Positions 1-8,422 of a DNA stretch of 64,000 nucleotides are shown piece by piece. Every line of letters starts with the position of its first letter. Positions within the stretch are counted from its first letter, which is position 1. The position numbers were made by a program, and so were the translations under genes. The stretch covers positions 1,984,001 to 2,048,000 of the forward strand of contig NZ_LT607754.1 in the NCBI RefSeq assembly GCF_900090285.1. The letters run 5' to 3'. The DNA is from Micromonospora inositola. GTDB lineage: Bacteria; Actinomycetota; Actinomycetes; Mycobacteriales; Micromonosporaceae. The notes under the pieces are model-generated. The model searched no databases and was not told where the DNA came from. It saw only the letters and a list, made by a program, of their open reading frames with translations.

Positions 1-252
1 CACGGCACGGCGGTCGTGCAGGCGGCCCTGGACGCCGCGACCGAGCTGGGCGAGCGGCTGGTGGTGGTGCTCGGCGACCCGGCCTTCTACCGCCGTTTCG
101 GCTTCGAACGGGCCGACCGGATGGGGCTGACCAGTCCCTGGTCGGGGCTGGGGGAGCCGTGGCAGGCGCTGGTGCTGCCCCCGTCGGCCAGCGGCGAGGC
201 GCCGCCGCCGCGCGGCGAGGTGGTCTTCCCGCCGCCCTGGGCCAAGGTCTGA
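1..252 (+). CDS. GNAT family N-acetyltransferase, C-terminal part (cut by window edge)
   Basis: The first 83 codons read through from base 1 without a start, so the gene begins outside the window. The segment VVVLGDPAFYRRFGFERA is the classic C-terminal stretch of YhbS-like GNAT acetyltransferases (core beta strand, then the F-Y-x-R-F-G-F turn that packs against acetyl-CoA). The family transfers acetyl groups from acetyl-CoA to amines; the substrate cannot be told from this fragment. The tail is proline-rich and ends at a TGA 19 bases before the convergent AAA ATPase gene ends. Family call is firm, substrate unknown. Confidence 0.8.
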   Translation, partial: HGTAVVQAALDAATELGERLVVVLGDPAFYRRFGFERADRMGLTSPWSGLGEPWQALVLPPSASGEAPPPRGEVVFPPPWAKV

Positions 253-270
253 CCCCGGCCGGGCCCGCGG

Positions 271-1548
271 TCAGGCCGGCTGGGTGCGCAGGTACCGGCC
301 GAAGTGTGGGACGGTGAAGGCGACGGTGCCCCGCTCCCCGGAGTAGATCAGCCCCTTCTTGATCAGCGCGTCCCGGGCCGGGGAGAGGCTCGCCGGCTTG
401 CGGCCGAGCGAGCGGGCGATCTCCGCGGTGGGCACCGCGGCGTCCATGTCATCCCGACCGGTCTCCTCCCCCTCGACCAGGGAGAGCGTCGCCATCGCCC
501 GCATGTACTCGCGCTCGGCCGGGGTGGCGCGCTCGAACCGGGAGCCGAAGAAGCCGACGGCCAGCTCCGCCTCGGCCTCCGGGGCGGCGACCCGGACGTC
601 GGCGGCGGTGATCGGCGAGCGGGGGGCATGGTCCCAGGTGGCCTTCCCGTACGCCTGGACGAAGTAGGGGTAGCCGCCGGACTTCTCGTAGAGCAGGTCG
701 AGCGCCTTCTGCTCGTACTCGACGTCCTCGCGCTCGGCCGGCGCGCAGAGCGCCTGGTCGGCGGCGATCCGGTCCAACCGGTCGATCCGCTGGTAGCGGA
801 AGAGCCGTTCGGAGTAGGACTTGGCGGCGCTGAGCACGGCCGGCAGGTGCGGCAGCCCGGCGCCGACCACGATCAGCGGCGCGCCGAGCTGCGACAGCTC
901 GTGGCAGGCGGCGCAGAGCGCCGAGACGTCCTCCGCGCCGAGGTCCTGCATCTCGTCGATGAAGACCGCGATGCCGGTGCCCACGTCGGTGGCCACCGCC
1001 GCGGCGTCGGTGAGCAGCTCGACCAGGTCGATCTCGATGTCCCCGGAGTCGGCCCGGCCGCTGCTGGCCGGCACGTCGATGCCGGGCTGCCAGCGGTCGC
1101 GCAGCCTGGGCGCGGCCGCGCCGCGGCCGCTCGGCACGGAACGCTGGGCGAACGCCTTGAGCACGCCGAGGAAGCCGTCGATCCGGTCCGGCGCGCGGTG
1201 CCGGGGGGCGAGTTCGCGGACCGCCATGTGCAGGGCGGCGGCGACCGGGCGGCGCAGCGACTGGTCGGGGCGGGCCTCGATCTTGCCGGTGCCCCAGAGG
1301 TGGTTGATCGCCTGCGAGCGGAGGGTGTTGAGCAGGACCGTCTTGCCGACGCCGCGCAGGCCGGTGAGCATCAGGCTGCGCTCGGGGCGGCCCCGGGCGA
1401 TGCGTTCCAGCACGACGTCGAAGACATCCAGCTCCCGCCCCCGCCCGGCAAGCTCGGGCGGGCGCTGCCCGGCGCCCGGGGCGTACGGGTTGCGGACCGG
1501 ATCCACGTATCGCAGAGTATCGGGCCGTCTAGCCGCGGGGCTAGACAT
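271..1548 (-). CDS. AAA ATPase, ORC/Cdc6-like, with C-terminal winged-helix region
   Basis: A 425-residue P-loop ATPase. Walker A is LTGLRGVGKT (about residues 61-70) and Walker B is IAVFIDEMQDL (about 193-203), the layout of the AAA_16/ORC-like family. Residues 340-425 (EIARSLGRKPASLSPARDALIKKGLI, then YSGERGTVAFTVPHF) look like a winged helix, so it may bind DNA. Its role is unknown; relatives occur as single chromosomal genes. The ATG at 1548 has no Shine-Dalgarno sequence and sits on the edge of a palindrome (1527-1546) repeated 73 bases upstream, so expression may be controlled there. An alternative GTG start lies 14 codons in. Confidence 0.75.
   Translation of the reverse strand: MSSPAARRPDTLRYVDPVRNPYAPGAGQRPPELAGRGRELDVFDVVLERIARGRPERSLMLTGLRGVGKTVLLNTLRSQAINHLWGTGKIEARPDQSLRRPVAAALHMAVRELAPRHRAPDRIDGFLGVLKAFAQRSVPSGRGAAAPRLRDRWQPGIDVPASSGRADSGDIEIDLVELLTDAAAVATDVGTGIAVFIDEMQDLGAEDVSALCAACHELSQLGAPLIVVGAGLPHLPAVLSAAKSYSERLFRYQRIDRLDRIAADQALCAPAEREDVEYEQKALDLLYEKSGGYPYFVQAYGKATWDHAPRSPITAADVRVAAPEAEAELAVGFFGSRFERATPAEREYMRAMATLSLVEGEETGRDDMDAAVPTAEIARSLGRKPASLSPARDALIKKGLIYSGERGTVAFTVPHFGRYLRTQPA
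1527..1546. promoter_or_regulatory. Palindrome GTCTAGC-N6-GCTAGAC at the ATPase start (copy 1)
   Basis: Perfect 7-base inverted repeat around a 6-base spacer (cgcggg). It touches the ATG of the AAA ATPase at 1548. The same palindrome with the same spacing recurs at 1600-1619. CTAG is normally rare in high-GC actinobacterial DNA, so the pair looks like a dimeric-protein site; the binder is unknown. Confidence 0.45.
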
Positions 1549-1588
1549 GGATAGATGGGCCTACCGGCGTGTCGGGGCCGTCGAGACG

Positions 1589-1630
1589 AAACTAGGGCTG
1601 TCTAGCCTTCACGCTAGACAGCCCTAGTTT
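1589..1630 (-). terminator. 18-bp perfect hairpin after the proline-rich protein gene; contains palindrome copy 2
   Basis: Arms 1589-1606 and 1613-1630 are perfectly complementary around a 6-base loop. On the minus strand the hairpin starts 16 bases after the stop of the gene at 1646-2419, so it is a likely terminator. Its inner part (1600-1619) is a second exact GTCTAGC-N6-GCTAGAC palindrome, so it may also be an operator for the ATPase gene that follows. Confidence 0.6.
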
Positions 1631-1645
1631 TGCCTACGGGTGGGA

Positions 1646-2419
1646 TCAGCGCTGCTTGAGACAGAGGACGAAGTCGAGGGTGTCCAGCTCGCTGTCGAAG
1701 AAGTACCAGTTGGTGTAGCCGTCCACCTTCGCGCACTTGGCCTGGGCGTCCTTCTCCCCGCTGGTCGCGCCGTCGAAGCGGCGCAGCACCTGGTACGTCT
1801 TCGCGCCGCACCCGCTGATCAGCAACTTCGGCTTGCCGCCGGCCGGACCCTCGTTGCGGACGCACTGCCCCGCCTTGACGAACCGGGGATCCGCCGAGGA
1901 CGCCGGCGCCGGTGCCGTGGCGGCCGGGGCGTCCGGCGCGCTCGCCGCCGCCGACGGCTCCGCGCCCGGGTCGGAGGGCTGGGTGGACCCGGCCACCGGG
2001 GCCGGGTCGTCCCGGCCGAGCAGGTAGGTGGCCGCGCCGCCGAGAACGAGCACCGCCAGCACGGCGAGCACCGCGATCAGCGGACCCTTGCCGCGCTTCG
2101 GCGGGGGCGGCGGATCGGCGTACGGGTGAGCGTCGCCGACGTACGGCGCGGCCGGCGGGTAGCCGGGCTGCCCGGCCGGCGGGTACCCCTGGGCGGTCGG
2201 CTGGTAGGGCGGGTACCCCGAGGCGTAGGTGGGCTGCCCGGGCGTCTGCCCCTCCCACCCCGTCCCCGCCGTCGGCTCGTACCGCTGGGCGGGCGGCTCG
2301 CCCCACCCGCCGGGCTGCGCGTCGTACCGCGGGTCGGCCGGCGGAGCGTACGCGTCGTCGGGCCGCCGTCCACCCCACGGCTCCCGGGAGCCGCCGACCG
2401 GTGGACCGAAGTTCGTCAT
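1646..2419 (-). CDS. Proline/glycine-rich membrane-anchored protein with LppU-like C-terminal domain
   Basis: 257 residues. Residues 1-108 are Pro/Gly/Tyr-rich and presumably cytoplasmic; one membrane helix follows at about 113-135 (LIAVLAVLAVLVLGGAATYLL); then comes an acidic Ala/Pro linker and an extracellular domain of about 75 residues with four cysteines (AGQC, ISGC, QAKC, VLCL), a pattern resembling actinobacterial LppU-type secreted domains. The ATG at 2419 was chosen because AGGAGGG lies just upstream; longer frames lack such a site. Function unknown; it may be a cell-envelope protein. Followed by a strong hairpin at 1589-1630. Confidence 0.75.
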   Translation of the reverse strand: MTNFGPPVGGSREPWGGRRPDDAYAPPADPRYDAQPGGWGEPPAQRYEPTAGTGWEGQTPGQPTYASGYPPYQPTAQGYPPAGQPGYPPAAPYVGDAHPYADPPPPPKRGKGPLIAVLAVLAVLVLGGAATYLLGRDDPAPVAGSTQPSDPGAEPSAAASAPDAPAATAPAPASSADPRFVKAGQCVRNEGPAGGKPKLLISGCGAKTYQVLRRFDGATSGEKDAQAKCAKVDGYTNWYFFDSELDTLDFVLCLKQR

Positions 2420-2490
2420 GAACGCCCTCCTGTGTGCGGCAGAGTTGAGAGGCCGGCCACCAACGGGGGACGCCGACGCCGTGGTCACCG

Positions 2491-2505
2491 TAGCCTGATC
2501 CCCCG
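2491..2505 (+). promoter_or_regulatory. -10 element (TAGCCT) of the DMT transporter
   Basis: TAGCCT at 2491-2496 ends 9 bases before the ATG at 2506, and no Shine-Dalgarno sequence is present. This fits a leaderless or nearly leaderless transcript as seen repeatedly in the window. Confidence 0.4.
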
Positions 2506-3546
2506 ATGAGCTCACGCCCCGCAAGTGCGACGCCCGCCCGACCCGGCCCCCCCGGCGCCCGCGCCGGACGGGCCGGGTCGGGCGCCGACCACCCCGCCAT
2601 GCCGGCCCGACCCGCGCTGATCTGGACCGCGCTGGTCCTGGTGTACGTGCTGTGGGGCTCCACCTACCTGGGCATCCGGATCGCGGTCGAGTCGCTGCCG
2701 CCGCTCACCTCCGCGGCCGGCCGGTTCGCCGCCGCCGCTCTGGTGCTGGCGGCGGTGCTGCGGCTCCGGCGCGGCCCCGGCGCGCTCCGCGTGGACCGCC
2801 GGCAACTCGGCTCGGCCGCGCTGGTCGGGCTGCTCCTGCTGGCTGGCGGCAACGGCCTGGTGGTGCTCGCCGAGTCCGGTCCGGTCGGCGTCGCCGTGCC
2901 CTCCGGCATCGCCGCGCTGCTGGTCGCGACCGTCCCGCTGCTGGTGGTGCTGCTCCGTACGCTCGGTGGCGACCGGCCCGGGCCATGGACCTTCGCCGGG
3001 GTGACCCTGGGCTTCGTCGGCCTGGTCCTGCTCGTGCTTCCCACCGGCGGTTCGGCGGCCGTGCCGCTGGCCGGGGCGCTCATCGTGGTCACGGGGGCCA
3101 CCTGCTGGTCCGTCGGGTCCTTCCTCTCCGGACGCCTCCGGATGCCGGCCGACCCCTTCGTGGCCACGGTCTACGAGATGGTCGCCGGCGCCGTGGCGCT
3201 GGCCGTGACCGGCGCCGTGCGGGGCGAGTGGCACGGCTTCTCCCCGGCCGACGTGACCGGCCGCTCCTGGGCGGCGCTGGCGTACCTGATGGTGGCCGGT
3301 TCGCTGGTCGCCTTCACCGCGTACGTCTGGCTGCTGCACCACGCGCCGATCTCCCTGGTCGCCACGTACGCCTACGTCAACCCGGCGGTCGCGGTGGCGC
3401 TCGGCGCGCTGGTCGCCGCCGAGCCGGTCACCGCCCGGGTGCTGCTCGGCGGCGCGGTGATCGTCGCCGGGGTGGCGCTGGTGGTGACCACCGAACGTCC
3501 GCGCCGGCCGGTGGACGGGACAACCCCGGAGCCGGGCCGCCGGTAA
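2506..3546 (+). CDS. DMT-superfamily transporter with two EamA domains
   Basis: 346 residues with about ten hydrophobic helices in two EamA repeats; the first begins at IWTALVLVYVLWGSTYLGIRIA, a hallmark N-terminal EamA motif (W-G-S-T-x-L), and the second begins near residue 175. The family exports metabolites such as amino acids or drugs across the plasma membrane; the substrate cannot be assigned. The start at 2506 gives a 31-residue Pro/Ala-rich leader; a second ATG at 2599 sits directly before the first helix and is a real alternative, but the -10 element at 2491 favours the first. Convergent with the helicase gene. Confidence 0.85.
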   Translation: MSSRPASATPARPGPPGARAGRAGSGADHPAMPARPALIWTALVLVYVLWGSTYLGIRIAVESLPPLTSAAGRFAAAALVLAAVLRLRRGPGALRVDRRQLGSAALVGLLLLAGGNGLVVLAESGPVGVAVPSGIAALLVATVPLLVVLLRTLGGDRPGPWTFAGVTLGFVGLVLLVLPTGGSAAVPLAGALIVVTGATCWSVGSFLSGRLRMPADPFVATVYEMVAGAVALAVTGAVRGEWHGFSPADVTGRSWAALAYLMVAGSLVAFTAYVWLLHHAPISLVATYAYVNPAVAVALGALVAAEPVTARVLLGGAVIVAGVALVVTTERPRRPVDGTTPEPGRR

Positions 3547-3627
3547 CCTCCGGGCTTGTGTCCGCCGCGTCGGGTGGCGACCCGGCGCCGCCGGCGGCCT
3601 CCGGCCGCCATCGGCCGCGCCAGCCGT

Positions 3628-6600
3628 TCAGATGAGGCGGAGCTGGCGGTCCCTGGGGCGGCGGGGCTCGGCGTCGCCGAAGCGTTCGAACAGGCCCGGG
3701 TCGATCACGTCGAGGAACGGCGAGGGTCGGCACTCACGTTCCGCCCCGTGCCGGACCCGGCGGGCGGCGTGGCTGACGTAGAGCCGGTCCTGGGCGCGGG
3801 TCAGGCCGACGAAGAAGAGCCGGCGCTCCTCGGCCACCGCTTCGTCGGCCGGCTCCGAGCCGGGCCAGCGCAGCGGCAGCAGCCCGTCCTCGGCGCCGAC
3901 CAGGAAGACCACCGGGAACTCCAGGCCCTTCGCCGCGTGCAGGGTGAGCAGGGTGACCGCCTCGGCGCGCGGGTCGAGCGCGTCCACCTCCGCGCCGGTG
4001 GCGAGCTGGGCGAGGAACAGTTCCAGGTCGTCGCCGCAGCGGCGGGCCAGCGGGGTGAGCAGGTCGACCGCCGAGCGGACATCCTCCGGGCGGACCAAGC
4101 CGGCACCGTCCAGCGTCGGCACGGCGAAGCGTTCCGCCACCGCCTGCCCGGCCAGCCGGACGCGAGCGGCCAACGGGCCGTCGACACCGTCGGCGTGCCG
4201 CAGCTCGCGGGCGATCGCCGCCACCCCGGGCCGGTCCCGGAGCCGGTCGTGCGAGCGCTTCTGCACCGGGATGTTCGCCCGGGCCAGCGCGTCCACGATC
4301 GGCGCGGCCTGCTGGTCGGTGCGGTAGAGCACCGCGATGTCGGAGAACGACAGCGACGTCGACCGGCCGTCGATCCGGCCCGAGTCGAGCGACCGGTGGG
4401 AGAGGCCGCCCACCAGCTCGTCGATGGTGCGTACCACGAAATCGGCTTCTTCGGAGACGGAGGCCGCGGGGTAGCGACCGACCAGCGGGGCCTCCGGGTC
4501 GAGCCGGGCCGGGTCCAGCCGGCGGCCGCGGACCAGCGACGACGGCGCGATGGCCTGCACCGCGGCGGCCAGGATGGGTGCCGACGAGCGGTAGTTGCGG
4601 TTCAGCCGGACCAACCGGGCGTCGGTGAAGTCCTGGGAGAAGCGCAGGAAGTAGCCGACGTCGGCGCCCCGGAACGAGTAGATCGCCTGGTCCGGGTCGC
4701 CAATCGCGCAGAGGTTGCCGTCGGCGGGGCTGAGCAGCCGCAACAGCTCGTACTGGACGGCGTCGACGTCCTGGTACTCGTCGACGAAGATCCAGCGCCA
4801 GCGGTCGCGGTACTCGCGTACCAGCTTCTTGTCGGCCCTCAGCAGCGCGACCGGCAGGGTGAGCAGCTCGTCCAGGTCGACCAGGTCCTGCTTGCGCAGC
4901 AACGCGGTGTAGCGGGCCGCGTCGTCGCCGGCCTCCGTGCGGGCCGCCGAACGGTCCGCGTCGTCGGCGATCCGGAAGTCCGCCGGCAGGCCGGCCGCCT
5001 CGGCGTTCTCCCGGAGGATGCTCAGGCCCAGCGAGTGGAAGGTGCCCACGGTGACGTCCTCGGCCACCGGCCCGAGCAGACCGTCCAGCCGGTGCCGTAG
5101 TTCCTCGGCGGCCCGTCGGGTGAAGGTGATCGCCAGGCACTGCTCGGGGAAGACGTTCAGCTCCGCGCAGAGGTAGGCGATCCGGTGGGTCAGCGTCCGG
5201 GTCTTGCCGGTGCCCGGGCCGGCCACGATCAGCAGCGGACCGCCCGGCGCGGAGGCGGCCACCCGCTGCATCGCGTCCAGCCGGTCCAGCAGGCCGGTGC
5301 CGACCTCCTCCATGCCGGCGAGCATCGGCTCGAACGGCTCGTGCGGGGAGGGCGCCGGCGCGATCGGCGGAGGCGGTGGGGGTGCGGCCTTCCGCTTCGG
5401 CTCGGCCTTCGCCGCCGCCGGACGCCTGGCCTTCGGCTTCGGCGCCGGCTCCGCGGGCCGCCGCTGCGCCGGCACGGGTACGTCGAAGAGCGTGTCCTGC
5501 GCTCCCGGGGTGCCGCCGGCACCGCCCAGCTCGGCCGGGTCGAAGAGGGTGATCACGCCGTACTCGCCGTCGTACCCCGGCACCCGGCGCACGTCGCCGC
5601 GGCGCAGCCGGCCGATGCCCTCGGCGAGCAGCTCGCCGCCGACCCGGCCGACCTCGTCCAGCGGGGTGGCGGTGAGGATCTCCAGCTCCGGGCCGAGCGC
5701 GGCGACCAGCTCGTTCAGCTTCCCCTCGACCTTCTTGGAGCGGGCGCCCACCTTGTTGATCTCGCCGAGGATCTCGGCCAGCGGCACCAGGTGGGTCACC
5801 GCGCGGGCGTGCGAGGGCCGGTGCCCCGCCGGCCGGTCGGCCAGCTCCTCGACCCGGCTCAGTACGCCCACCGTCAGCGGCTTGCCGCACTCCGGGCAGC
5901 GTCCGTCCGCCTCGCGGGTCCGCTCCGGCGACCAGTTGACGCCGCAGAGCCGGTGCCCGTCGGCGTGGTACTTCCCCTCTTCCGGGAAGAACTCGATCGT
6001 CCCGGCCAGCCCGTCGCCGGTCCGCAGCGCCTCGCGGATGGCGAAGTAGTTCCGGGCCGAGTTCAGGACCGTGGCCTCCCGGGCCAGCGCCGGCGGCGAG
6101 TGCGCGTCGGAGTTCGACACGAGCTGGTAGCGGTCGAGGCTGCCCACCCGCCAGTTCATCTCCGGATCGGAGGAGAGGCCGGTCTCCACCGCGAAGATGT
6201 GGTCGGCCAGGTCCGCGTAGCAGTCGGCGATCGCGTCGAAGCCGGACTTCGAGCCGAGCGCGGAGAACCACGGCGTCCAGATGTGCGCGGGGACCAGGTA
6301 GCCGTCCGGGCTGGCGTCCAGGGTGATCTCCAGCAGGTCCCGGGAGTCCAGGCCGAGAATCGGGCGGCCGTCCGAGCCCAGGTTGCCGATCCGGCCCAGC
6401 GCGGTGTTGAACCGGGCCACCGCGTCCAGGTCCGGCAGGTAGATCAGGTGGTGCACCTTGCGGGTCCGGTCATCCCGCTTGTAGATCGTGGAGATCTCCA
6501 CGCTGAGCATGAACCGGACCGGGTCCGCCTCCGCCGCGCTCGCCAGCCGGGGCGGGAGCCGACGGGCGATGTCCCGCTCCGCCTCCGGGCTCAGCCGGTA

Positions 6601-6840
6601 CAGGCCCGGCTCGGCCGGGTGCAGGGTCTCCCGCAGGTGGTCGTACCAGGCGGGGTGGGTGAAGTCGCCGGTGCCGAGCACGCCGATGCCCTTGCGCCGG
6701 GCCCACCAGCCGAGGTTCGGCAGGGTCAGGTCACGGCTGCACGCGCGCGAGTACTTCGAGTGGATGTGCAGATCCGCGACGAATGGCGGGAGGCCACCGG
6801 GGGGTGCGGCGCTGAACGGAGGCACGCCGCATCCTGTCAC
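3628..6840 (-). CDS. EndoQ-like PHP nuclease fused to UvrD/PcrA-type superfamily 1 helicase
   Basis: 1070 residues in two parts. Residues 20-430 match the endonuclease Q family: PHP metal motif ADLHIHSKYSR (about 22-32), GTGDFTHP (near 55), VSNSDAHS, and a zinc-binding region with CGVNWS (about 298) and CPECGK (about 313). EndoQ proteins nick DNA 5' to deaminated bases. A low-complexity Pro/Ala/Lys linker (about 455-505) joins a full SF1A helicase: motif I AGPGTGKT (near 540), Ia FTRRAAEE, II FVDEYQD (near 683), III GDPDQAIYSFRGAD, IV LNRNYRSS, V TLHAAKGLEF, VI VGLTRAQDRLYVSHA. All catalytic motifs appear intact, so one chain may nick at damaged bases and unwind. A GTG at 6825 with AGGA upstream is an alternative start. 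Confidence 0.9.
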   Translation of the reverse strand: MTGCGVPPFSAAPPGGLPPFVADLHIHSKYSRACSRDLTLPNLGWWARRKGIGVLGTGDFTHPAWYDHLRETLHPAEPGLYRLSPEAERDIARRLPPRLASAAEADPVRFMLSVEISTIYKRDDRTRKVHHLIYLPDLDAVARFNTALGRIGNLGSDGRPILGLDSRDLLEITLDASPDGYLVPAHIWTPWFSALGSKSGFDAIADCYADLADHIFAVETGLSSDPEMNWRVGSLDRYQLVSNSDAHSPPALAREATVLNSARNYFAIREALRTGDGLAGTIEFFPEEGKYHADGHRLCGVNWSPERTREADGRCPECGKPLTVGVLSRVEELADRPAGHRPSHARAVTHLVPLAEILGEINKVGARSKKVEGKLNELVAALGPELEILTATPLDEVGRVGGELLAEGIGRLRRGDVRRVPGYDGEYGVITLFDPAELGGAGGTPGAQDTLFDVPVPAQRRPAEPAPKPKARRPAAAKAEPKRKAAPPPPPPIAPAPSPHEPFEPMLAGMEEVGTGLLDRLDAMQRVAASAPGGPLLIVAGPGTGKTRTLTHRIAYLCAELNVFPEQCLAITFTRRAAEELRHRLDGLLGPVAEDVTVGTFHSLGLSILRENAEAAGLPADFRIADDADRSAARTEAGDDAARYTALLRKQDLVDLDELLTLPVALLRADKKLVREYRDRWRWIFVDEYQDVDAVQYELLRLLSPADGNLCAIGDPDQAIYSFRGADVGYFLRFSQDFTDARLVRLNRNYRSSAPILAAAVQAIAPSSLVRGRRLDPARLDPEAPLVGRYPAASVSEEADFVVRTIDELVGGLSHRSLDSGRIDGRSTSLSFSDIAVLYRTDQQAAPIVDALARANIPVQKRSHDRLRDRPGVAAIARELRHADGVDGPLAARVRLAGQAVAERFAVPTLDGAGLVRPEDVRSAVDLLTPLARRCGDDLELFLAQLATGAEVDALDPRAEAVTLLTLHAAKGLEFPVVFLVGAEDGLLPLRWPGSEPADEAVAEERRLFFVGLTRAQDRLYVSHAARRVRHGAERECRPSPFLDVIDPGLFERFGDAEPRRPRDRQLRLI

Positions 6841-6919
6841 GGCCGGTGCACCGCCCGCCCGCCGCCACGCGTACGGGTGACGTGAGCAATCCGGTGCTGG
6901 ACTGCGCGGCCCGGGCGCG

Positions 6920-8164
6920 CTATGGGGCGCGCAGCTCGACCAGGGTGACCTGCGGCGCGGCGCCGACCCGGACCGGCGGGCCCCAGAAGCCGGCGCCGTT
7001 GGTGACGTAGACCTTGGTGCCGTCCACCTCGCCGAGACCGGAGACCACCGGCTGCTGAAGCTTGACCAGGTAGTTGAAGGGCACCATCTGGCCGCCGTGG
7101 GTGTGCCCGGAGAGTTGCAGGTCGACGCCGAACTTCGCCGCCTCGTGCGCGGCCACCGGCTGGTGTGCCAGCAGCACCACCGGCCGGCTCGGGTCGCGGT
7201 CGCCCAGTGCGGCGGCGTAGTCGGCGGGGGCGGCCAGCCCGGTGCCGGCCGCGGTGACGTCGTTCACCCCGGCCAGGTCCAGCACCCCGCCCCGGGCGCG
7301 GATCTCCTGCCGCTGGTTCTGCAGCACCCGCAGCCCGAGCCGGTCGACCTCCTGGACCCACTCCTCGACGCCGGAGTAGTACTCGTGGTTGCCGGTGACG
7401 AAGAAGCTGCCGTAGCGGGAGCGCAGGTCGCGCAGCGGCGCCGCCGCCTCGCCCAGTTCGGCCACCGAGCCGTCGACCAGGTCGCCGACGACGGCCACCA
7501 GGTCGGCGTCCAACCGGTTGATCATCTCGACGATCCGCTCGGTGTGTGCCCGGCCGCGCAGCGGGCCCAGGTGGATGTCGGAGACGGTGGCGATGCGGAG
7601 CCCGTCCATGCTGCGCGGCAGCTTCGCCAGCGGGATCCGTACCCGGTCGAGCTGCGGCGGGCCCATCGCGGTGCGGACGCCGTACCCGGTGATCCCGGCC
7701 GCGGTGAGGCCGGCGAAGATCGCGGCGCCGCGCGCGAGCAGCAACCGGCGCGCCGGGTCGTGGTCCGGCTGGTCGACCGCCGCGGCGGCCGGCGGCTCGG
7801 CCGGGCCGGCGGCTCCGACCAGCGCGGGCTCCGGCGCGGCGGTGGTCGGCTCGGCGACCGCCGCCCGGCGGCGCAGCACCAGCTTCGCCACCGCCGTCGG
7901 CGCTTCCAGCGCCAGCAGCAGGACCAGCAGGTAGAACATCACCGCCAGCCAGAGATAGCCGGGCCAGGCCAGCCAGTACACCCCGCCGCGGGTCCCCGCC
8001 ATGGTCGCCGGCACCAGCAGCGCCAGCAGCAGCGTGGCCGTGCCGCCGAACCTCCGCCAGCGGCCCGGGCCGGTGGTGTCCCGGACCAGCCGCTTCCACA
8101 GGTACAGGTGGATGAGGGCGGTGACGAGCACCGCGAAGCCCACGAAGGTCGCCATCGCCAGCAC
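6920..8164 (-). CDS. Membrane-anchored calcineurin-like metallophosphoesterase
   Basis: 414 residues. Four hydrophobic segments lie in the first 165 residues (for example ATFVGFAVLVTALIHLYLW and LYLAVMFYLLVLLLALEA-like helices), then a metallophosphoesterase domain from about 190 with every metal motif: SDIHLG, GDLVDG, GNHEYY, AHQP and SGHTHGGQ. This resembles the YkuE/YaeI group of membrane phosphohydrolases, which act on lipid or nucleotide phosphates; the substrate is unknown. The GTG at 8164 is preceded by TAGGAGG, and this ribosome site overlaps the moaD stop codon, so it is translationally coupled as the last gene of a moaA-moaD unit. Confidence 0.85.
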   Translation of the reverse strand: MLAMATFVGFAVLVTALIHLYLWKRLVRDTTGPGRWRRFGGTATLLLALLVPATMAGTRGGVYWLAWPGYLWLAVMFYLLVLLLALEAPTAVAKLVLRRRAAVAEPTTAAPEPALVGAAGPAEPPAAAAVDQPDHDPARRLLLARGAAIFAGLTAAGITGYGVRTAMGPPQLDRVRIPLAKLPRSMDGLRIATVSDIHLGPLRGRAHTERIVEMINRLDADLVAVVGDLVDGSVAELGEAAAPLRDLRSRYGSFFVTGNHEYYSGVEEWVQEVDRLGLRVLQNQRQEIRARGGVLDLAGVNDVTAAGTGLAAPADYAAALGDRDPSRPVVLLAHQPVAAHEAAKFGVDLQLSGHTHGGQMVPFNYLVKLQQPVVSGLGEVDGTKVYVTNGAGFWGPPVRVGAAPQVTLVELRAP

Positions 8165-8173
8165 GTGAGCCTC

Positions 8174-8419
8174 CTAGCCGCCGGCGAACGGCGGCAGCAC
8201 GTCGACCGTCACCCCGGCCGGCAGCGGTACCTGACGATCATGGCAGGCCACGCCGTCGACCAGGAAACTCGCCGCCTTCAGCACGGCGGCGAGCCGCTCG
8301 CCGTGCCGTTCGGCGAGTTCATCCACCAGTTCGTCGAGCGAGCGCCCGGCGGATGCGGTCTCCTCGGTACGGCCGGCGGCGGCCCGCGCGCCGGCGAAGT
8401 AGCGGACGGTCAGCTCCAC
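8174..8419 (-). CDS. moaD: Molybdopterin synthase sulfur-carrier subunit MoaD
   Basis: 81 residues with the ubiquitin-like MoaD/ThiS fold and the obligatory C-terminal Gly-Gly (LPPFAGG), which is adenylated and thiocarboxylated to donate sulfur in converting cyclic pyranopterin monophosphate to molybdopterin. FAGARAAAGRTEE near the N-terminus is typical. It starts at GTG 8419, three bases after the moaA stop, and is followed nine bases later by the metallophosphoesterase, so the three genes are one transcription unit. The large partner subunit MoaE is not in the window. Confidence 0.92.
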   Translation of the reverse strand: MELTVRYFAGARAAAGRTEETASAGRSLDELVDELAERHGERLAAVLKAASFLVDGVACHDRQVPLPAGVTVDVLPPFAGG

Positions 8420-8422
8420 CCG

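Noticed and set aside
3556..5100. Long plus-strand open frame opposite the helicase gene
   Set aside because: Translation is Arg/Gly/Gln-rich with no family motif, while the opposite strand encodes all SF1 helicase motifs. Typical of high-GC antisense frames.
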